Below, in pieces: positions 15,917 through 18,807 of a DNA stretch of 18,807 bases; position 1 is the stretch's first letter; the number at the start of each line of letters is the position of its first letter. The position numbers and the translations under genes were made by a program. The notes below the pieces were generated by a model. It had not been told where the DNA came from and made no database searches. It saw only the letters and a program-made list of their open reading frames with translations. The stretch is taken from positions 1 to 18,807 of the forward strand of contig CAWEHT010000361.1 in NCBI GenBank assembly GCA_963808455.1. The letters are read 5' to 3'. The DNA comes from CAWEHT01 sp963808455 (lineage in GTDB: Bacteria; Chloroflexota; Anaerolineae; CG2-30-64-16).

Positions 15917-16499
15917 TCAGAGGCCCTCCAGAAAGGCCACAAAGGGTCCGAAACATTGCGGGCAGGCCCGAACAAGGTCGCTATAACGACAGCTCTCAAG
16001 AATGATGGGGGCGTCGGCGGTGCCTTTGTATTTCTTGCCGTGCTCCGCAAAGAGCCTTTCCACGACCCGCTTGGGCGGCGTCTCGTCGTTCTGGTCTTCT
16101 ACCGGTATGCGCCAGGTGATCGGGACGGACCCGACACCTAAACGCGCAGCCAGGCCCTTGGGAGAAGCCAGCAGCAGCGCCTCCAGGTCGTACTTGAAAC
16201 AGAACACGTGAAAGCGTCCGCGAATGCGCTCATCATCCTCAAGGCCCTTGCCCCAGACCACCTCATTGAACTTCTCCATGATGCCTTCGGCCAGCTGGGC
16301 GGGCGTCCCGTGCGGAAAGCCTTTGTTCCGCGGATGGAGATCAGGGACGGCGGCCACAAGCGCTTCAGCACCTGATGCTCGACCATTCGCTCCGGCTGTG
16401 GTACGGGCACCTCGATCACCTCGCGGCAGTGGTCCAGGCTCGCACCGCTGTTTGGGCCGTGCCAGCCCGGACAGCAGCTACCCGTTGGACGCTCTCGAG
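15917..16499 (-). CDS. Unrecognised protein, possibly DUF4276-like, downstream of AIPR; frameshifted
   Basis: I do not recognise this protein with certainty. Joining two frames near 16355 gives REVIEVPVPQPERMVEHQVL, KRLVAAVPDLHPRNKGFPHG, TPAQLAEGIMEKF, GRFHVFCFKYDLEALLLAS, WRIPVEDQNDETPPKRVVER and CRYSDLVRACPQCFGPFVAF. The DLEALLLA segment, the PxKR helix, and the APIILE...CPQCF-PFV ending resemble the HEFEALLF, PSKR and ...CPHFDxW regions of DUF4276 Toprim-like proteins, which accompany ATPases in Abi-type phage defence. Resemblance is from memory and weak. The N-terminus is undetermined: the frame is open into the AIPR gene and no good start or ribosome site is visible, so the front may be lost or shifted. 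It follows the AIPR stop directly. Confidence 0.5.
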
Positions 16500-18210
16500 C
16501 TAACGCAATTTGGGGAGTGCACCCTCCAACCACTCTTCGTTGACGCAGGCCGCTTCGAAGGTGTTGGTTGTACAATCCGCAACTTTTTCAAAGAAGTCCT
16601 TCTCCCGGATCAACACGGACAGATCGACCCCGCGGATTTGGAGTAAATCATCGACAGCCTGCTTGTACCACTGAACTGAAATCCTCGCGTACTTCTCGAG
16701 CCGGATCCGCGCTCCTTTGCTTGTGATCCTCTCTTCCGTGATGGACCGAAGGTAGTCGGGACCATTCTGCAGTCTTGCAATGAGGCCAAAGACAGCCAGG
16801 ACATAGAAGCGACCGCCCCGTTTGAGCATCAGCATATATTTCTCTCGCTGCCTGTCCCCCGCCTCAACGCGCTCACCCTCCCTGCGTATTTCCTCCCGGA
16901 CCACCTCCTGCGTTATCTCTCCGGCCTGCCAGACAAACAGCGCCTCCTCCAAGCGCAAATCAACCGGGAAGGTCTGCTCATAGTACCTCTCAAATAGGAG
17001 AGCCTTGTCTTTGTAGGCTACCACGGCCCGCCCTCGGAACGAAGCCAGGTACTGCGCAAGCAGATCATTATTGATCATGCGAATTCCCTTACCATCTGAG
17101 CGGAACCTGCGTCTCTCGTCGGCGCTGAGCGTTCCCCAGTCACCCCTTCGAATCGCGTAGTAGATAGGATCTTTTAGACCCTCAAATTCCCTCTTTAGGC
17201 GAACCTGCGTTGCATCCTGCGAAACGAAGTCCCATCGTTTGATCTCGTTCTGGGAATTGGTATATCGGATAATGGAGTCTACCGATCGGCTCTGGGGGAC
17301 ATATGATCCTCGCAAGCAATGAAATGTCCTGATCCGCGAGGTTCTTTTTGCCTCGTACCAGCGCGACGGTCGTCTGGCATCCATTGACGATGCTGAGATT
17401 AGTCATCTTGAGTTGTCCAGAGCTCTCGTCATGTTCGTAATCGTCGCAGACGATCGTCATCCCATTGTTATAGGCCCAGAAGTTGCGCCGCTCCTTTTCA
17501 TCTTCCAGGGTGGCGATGATCCCAGCATTCACCGATCCTTTCCTTGCACCCAGCCACCACGCACATTTCTCGCAAACAACTGATCGCCATTTGCTTCGTA
17601 GAGCAGGGCCAACTGGGAGGCGCGCACGGACACTACGAGTCCCTTCCCGAAACTCCCTTCCACGTTCAGGGCTTGCGCACCAACCTCTACCATGGCAGAG
17701 TCCACCCGCCGTGCTTGTCCCCGCGCCTCCTTATATAGCGATTCCAGCAGACCCAGATGACAATGGGTCGCAGCGCGGTTCCGCTGGTCGTTTTCCGGGT
17801 TCGCGTTGTAAACGCGGATCCTTTTGTCGATGTTCTCGTCTCTCTGGCCGCAGTAGGTGAACCACAGCTGTGTCGAAAAGCCCTGTTCTACAACATCCTG
17901 GTATTCCTTTGCTGCTGCAACAAGCTCTGGCCTGCCCTCGCGCTCGAGAGCTTGCGGGGACGCTAGCCAGTCGGTAGATGAAAGAAGGCTGGTCAAATCC
18001 TTCTCTTTAGGTCGATGGCTCCCTTTGGCAGAGTGCTTGCACTGAGCGATGAGTACTTTCCGATTCTGCCGGTTCAACCCAGAAAAGGTCCATTCCTTTG
18101 TCATTAGGACCCTCGATACTCAGGGCGTCGAAGGCGTCGTCAGGACCTAGGTCCATTGCGATTTGCGCAAACCACACCGCGAAGGCTCGGTCCTCGGGAA
18201 TTGAGAACAT
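16500..18210 (-). CDS. AIPR-family protein (abortive infection phage resistance), frameshifted and N-terminally cut
   Basis: Reconstruction across three frame changes (about 18055-18075, 17555-17560 and 17292-17300) gives about 570 aa. The N-terminal part, IPEDRAFAVWFAQIAMDLG then SIEGPNDKGMDLFWV and KVLIAQCKHSAKG, looks like a restriction-endonuclease-like fold with acidic and Q-K residues. The AIPR core follows: LFARNVR, LGARKGSVNAGIIATLED, NFWAYNNGMTIVCDDYE, NLSIVNGCQTTVALV, DSIIRYTNSQNEIKRWDFVS, LLAQYLASFRGRAVVAYKDK, LLFERYYEQTFPVDLRLEEA. AIPR proteins occur in phage-resistance and restriction-type islands. The first ATG (18210) lies just inside a sequence junction, so the true start and promoter appear to be missing. 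Confidence 0.8.
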
Positions 18211-18221
18211 ACGGGACAGCG

Positions 18222-18664
18222 TACTTGCGGCGGCCCACCTTCAACATGGTGTCGCTGGTGATGACGTTTTCTTCCAGCGCGGCAATGGCAATCGTGGGCT
18301 TGATCGTCGAGCAGGGAATATACCCGTCGCTGAAAGCGATTTTCTGGTTCACGATCGTCAGGATGCGTCCGGTGTTTGGATCGACAGCGACGACGGAACC
18401 GTTGTAACGGCCCAGGCCTTCTACAACGGCTTGCCGCACCAGCGGATCATCGAACGTGGGATCGTCATCGCGCACGGAATCCGCATACGTGGGCACGCCC
18501 CGATAACGCGCAGCCGCATGGCGGGCGCGCACACTCGATTTCGATTTTGCATTCGAGGTGTTATTAACGATCGGCTCGGCGGAAGGCTCCGCGGCAGGCA
18601 TCGGCACGGCGAGTGCCACGCCCAAGCACGCCACAGTGAAAATTTTCCCAAAATTCTGAATCAT
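18222..18664 (-). pseudogene. Penicillin-binding-protein transpeptidase, N-terminal fragment
   Basis: From the ATG at 18664 (AAAGG 5 bases upstream) the protein has a signal peptide (KIFTVACLGVALAVPMPAAE) and then a low-complexity segment (SNAKSKSSVRARHAAARYRG). The transpeptidase beginning follows: GLGRYNGSVVAVDPNTGRIL, TIVNQKIAFSDGYIPCSTIK, PTIAIAALEENVITSDTMLK. STIK is the SxxK motif holding the nucleophilic Ser. The domain-like sequence ends after VGRRKY, about 146 residues in, exactly where AIPR sequence begins in another frame. The SxN and KTG motifs are absent. Composition is less GC-rich than the left of the window. The gene has been cut, either by recombination or by an assembly join. 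Confidence 0.7.
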
Positions 18665-18807
18665 TCGGACCTTTATTCCTGGTCAGTCTCAGTAGTTCTA
18701 GTCGGCGTGCACCTAAATTTACGCTATGCGCACGTCACGGTCAACGTGTGTCCCCTTATGAAGCACTTACGGCGCCAGAGTTTTCGATGCCTGATAACAA
18801 ACCGTTT
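18665..18807. other. Upstream region of the PBP fragment
   Basis: No gene seen in these last 143 bases. The sequence is noticeably AT-richer than the rest of the window and would contain the promoter of the penicillin-binding-protein gene; no convincing boxes were picked out. Confidence 0.4.

Noticed and set aside
1..18807. CRISPR array, tRNA or rRNA genes, insertion sequences or attachment sites
   Set aside because: No regularly spaced repeats, no cloverleaf with CCA-type ends, no rRNA core sequence, and no transposase or integrase motifs were seen by eye; no tool-based search was possible.

Overview
The window is GC-rich bacterial DNA with densely packed genes. Nothing in it fixes the taxon. 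The FixABCX-type electron-transfer operon, the GT39-like membrane glycosyltransferase and a secreted protein with two jelly-roll-like domains would fit Chloroflexota or a similar environmental lineage; this is an impression, not a demonstration. Many long genes switch reading frame one to three times, and the family-typical sequence resumes in the next frame each time. This suggests many single-base indels in the assembly, or less likely real gene decay. For these genes I give the reconstructed full span and the approximate switch points.

Left third (62-5740, minus strand): one probable operon, iclR - acyl-CoA dehydrogenase - fixC - fixX - etfB/fixA - etfA/fixB, driven by a good sigma70-type promoter at 5671-5699. 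The dehydrogenase would pass electrons from an acyl-CoA to the EtfAB flavoprotein, and FixCX would connect that to the quinone pool and/or a low-potential acceptor. The IclR protein is the likely local regulator. A strong hairpin lies between the dehydrogenase and fixC genes.

Middle (5740-14088): a polytopic GT39/ArnT-like glycosyltransferase on the minus strand with an inverted repeat just ahead of its ribosome binding site. Divergent from it are a secreted two-domain protein, a very short Kelch-like gene and a strong hairpin, then an unrecognised membrane protein and a large PEP-utilising enzyme. That enzyme is built like rifampicin phosphotransferase, and a perfect 16-bp palindrome lies upstream of it.

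Right third (14072-18807, minus strand): an accessory, defence-like region. It holds a ribbon-helix-helix antitoxin with its own promoter and a PIN toxin that has lost its middle, a VOC-fold protein, a GyrI-like effector-binding protein, an unrecognised protein faintly like DUF4276, and an AIPR-family (abortive infection) protein. The AIPR gene meets a truncated penicillin-binding-protein gene at about 18220. That junction is either a recombination scar or a chimeric assembly join, and the sequence right of it may come from a different organism. No tRNA, rRNA, CRISPR array or transposase gene was recognised.
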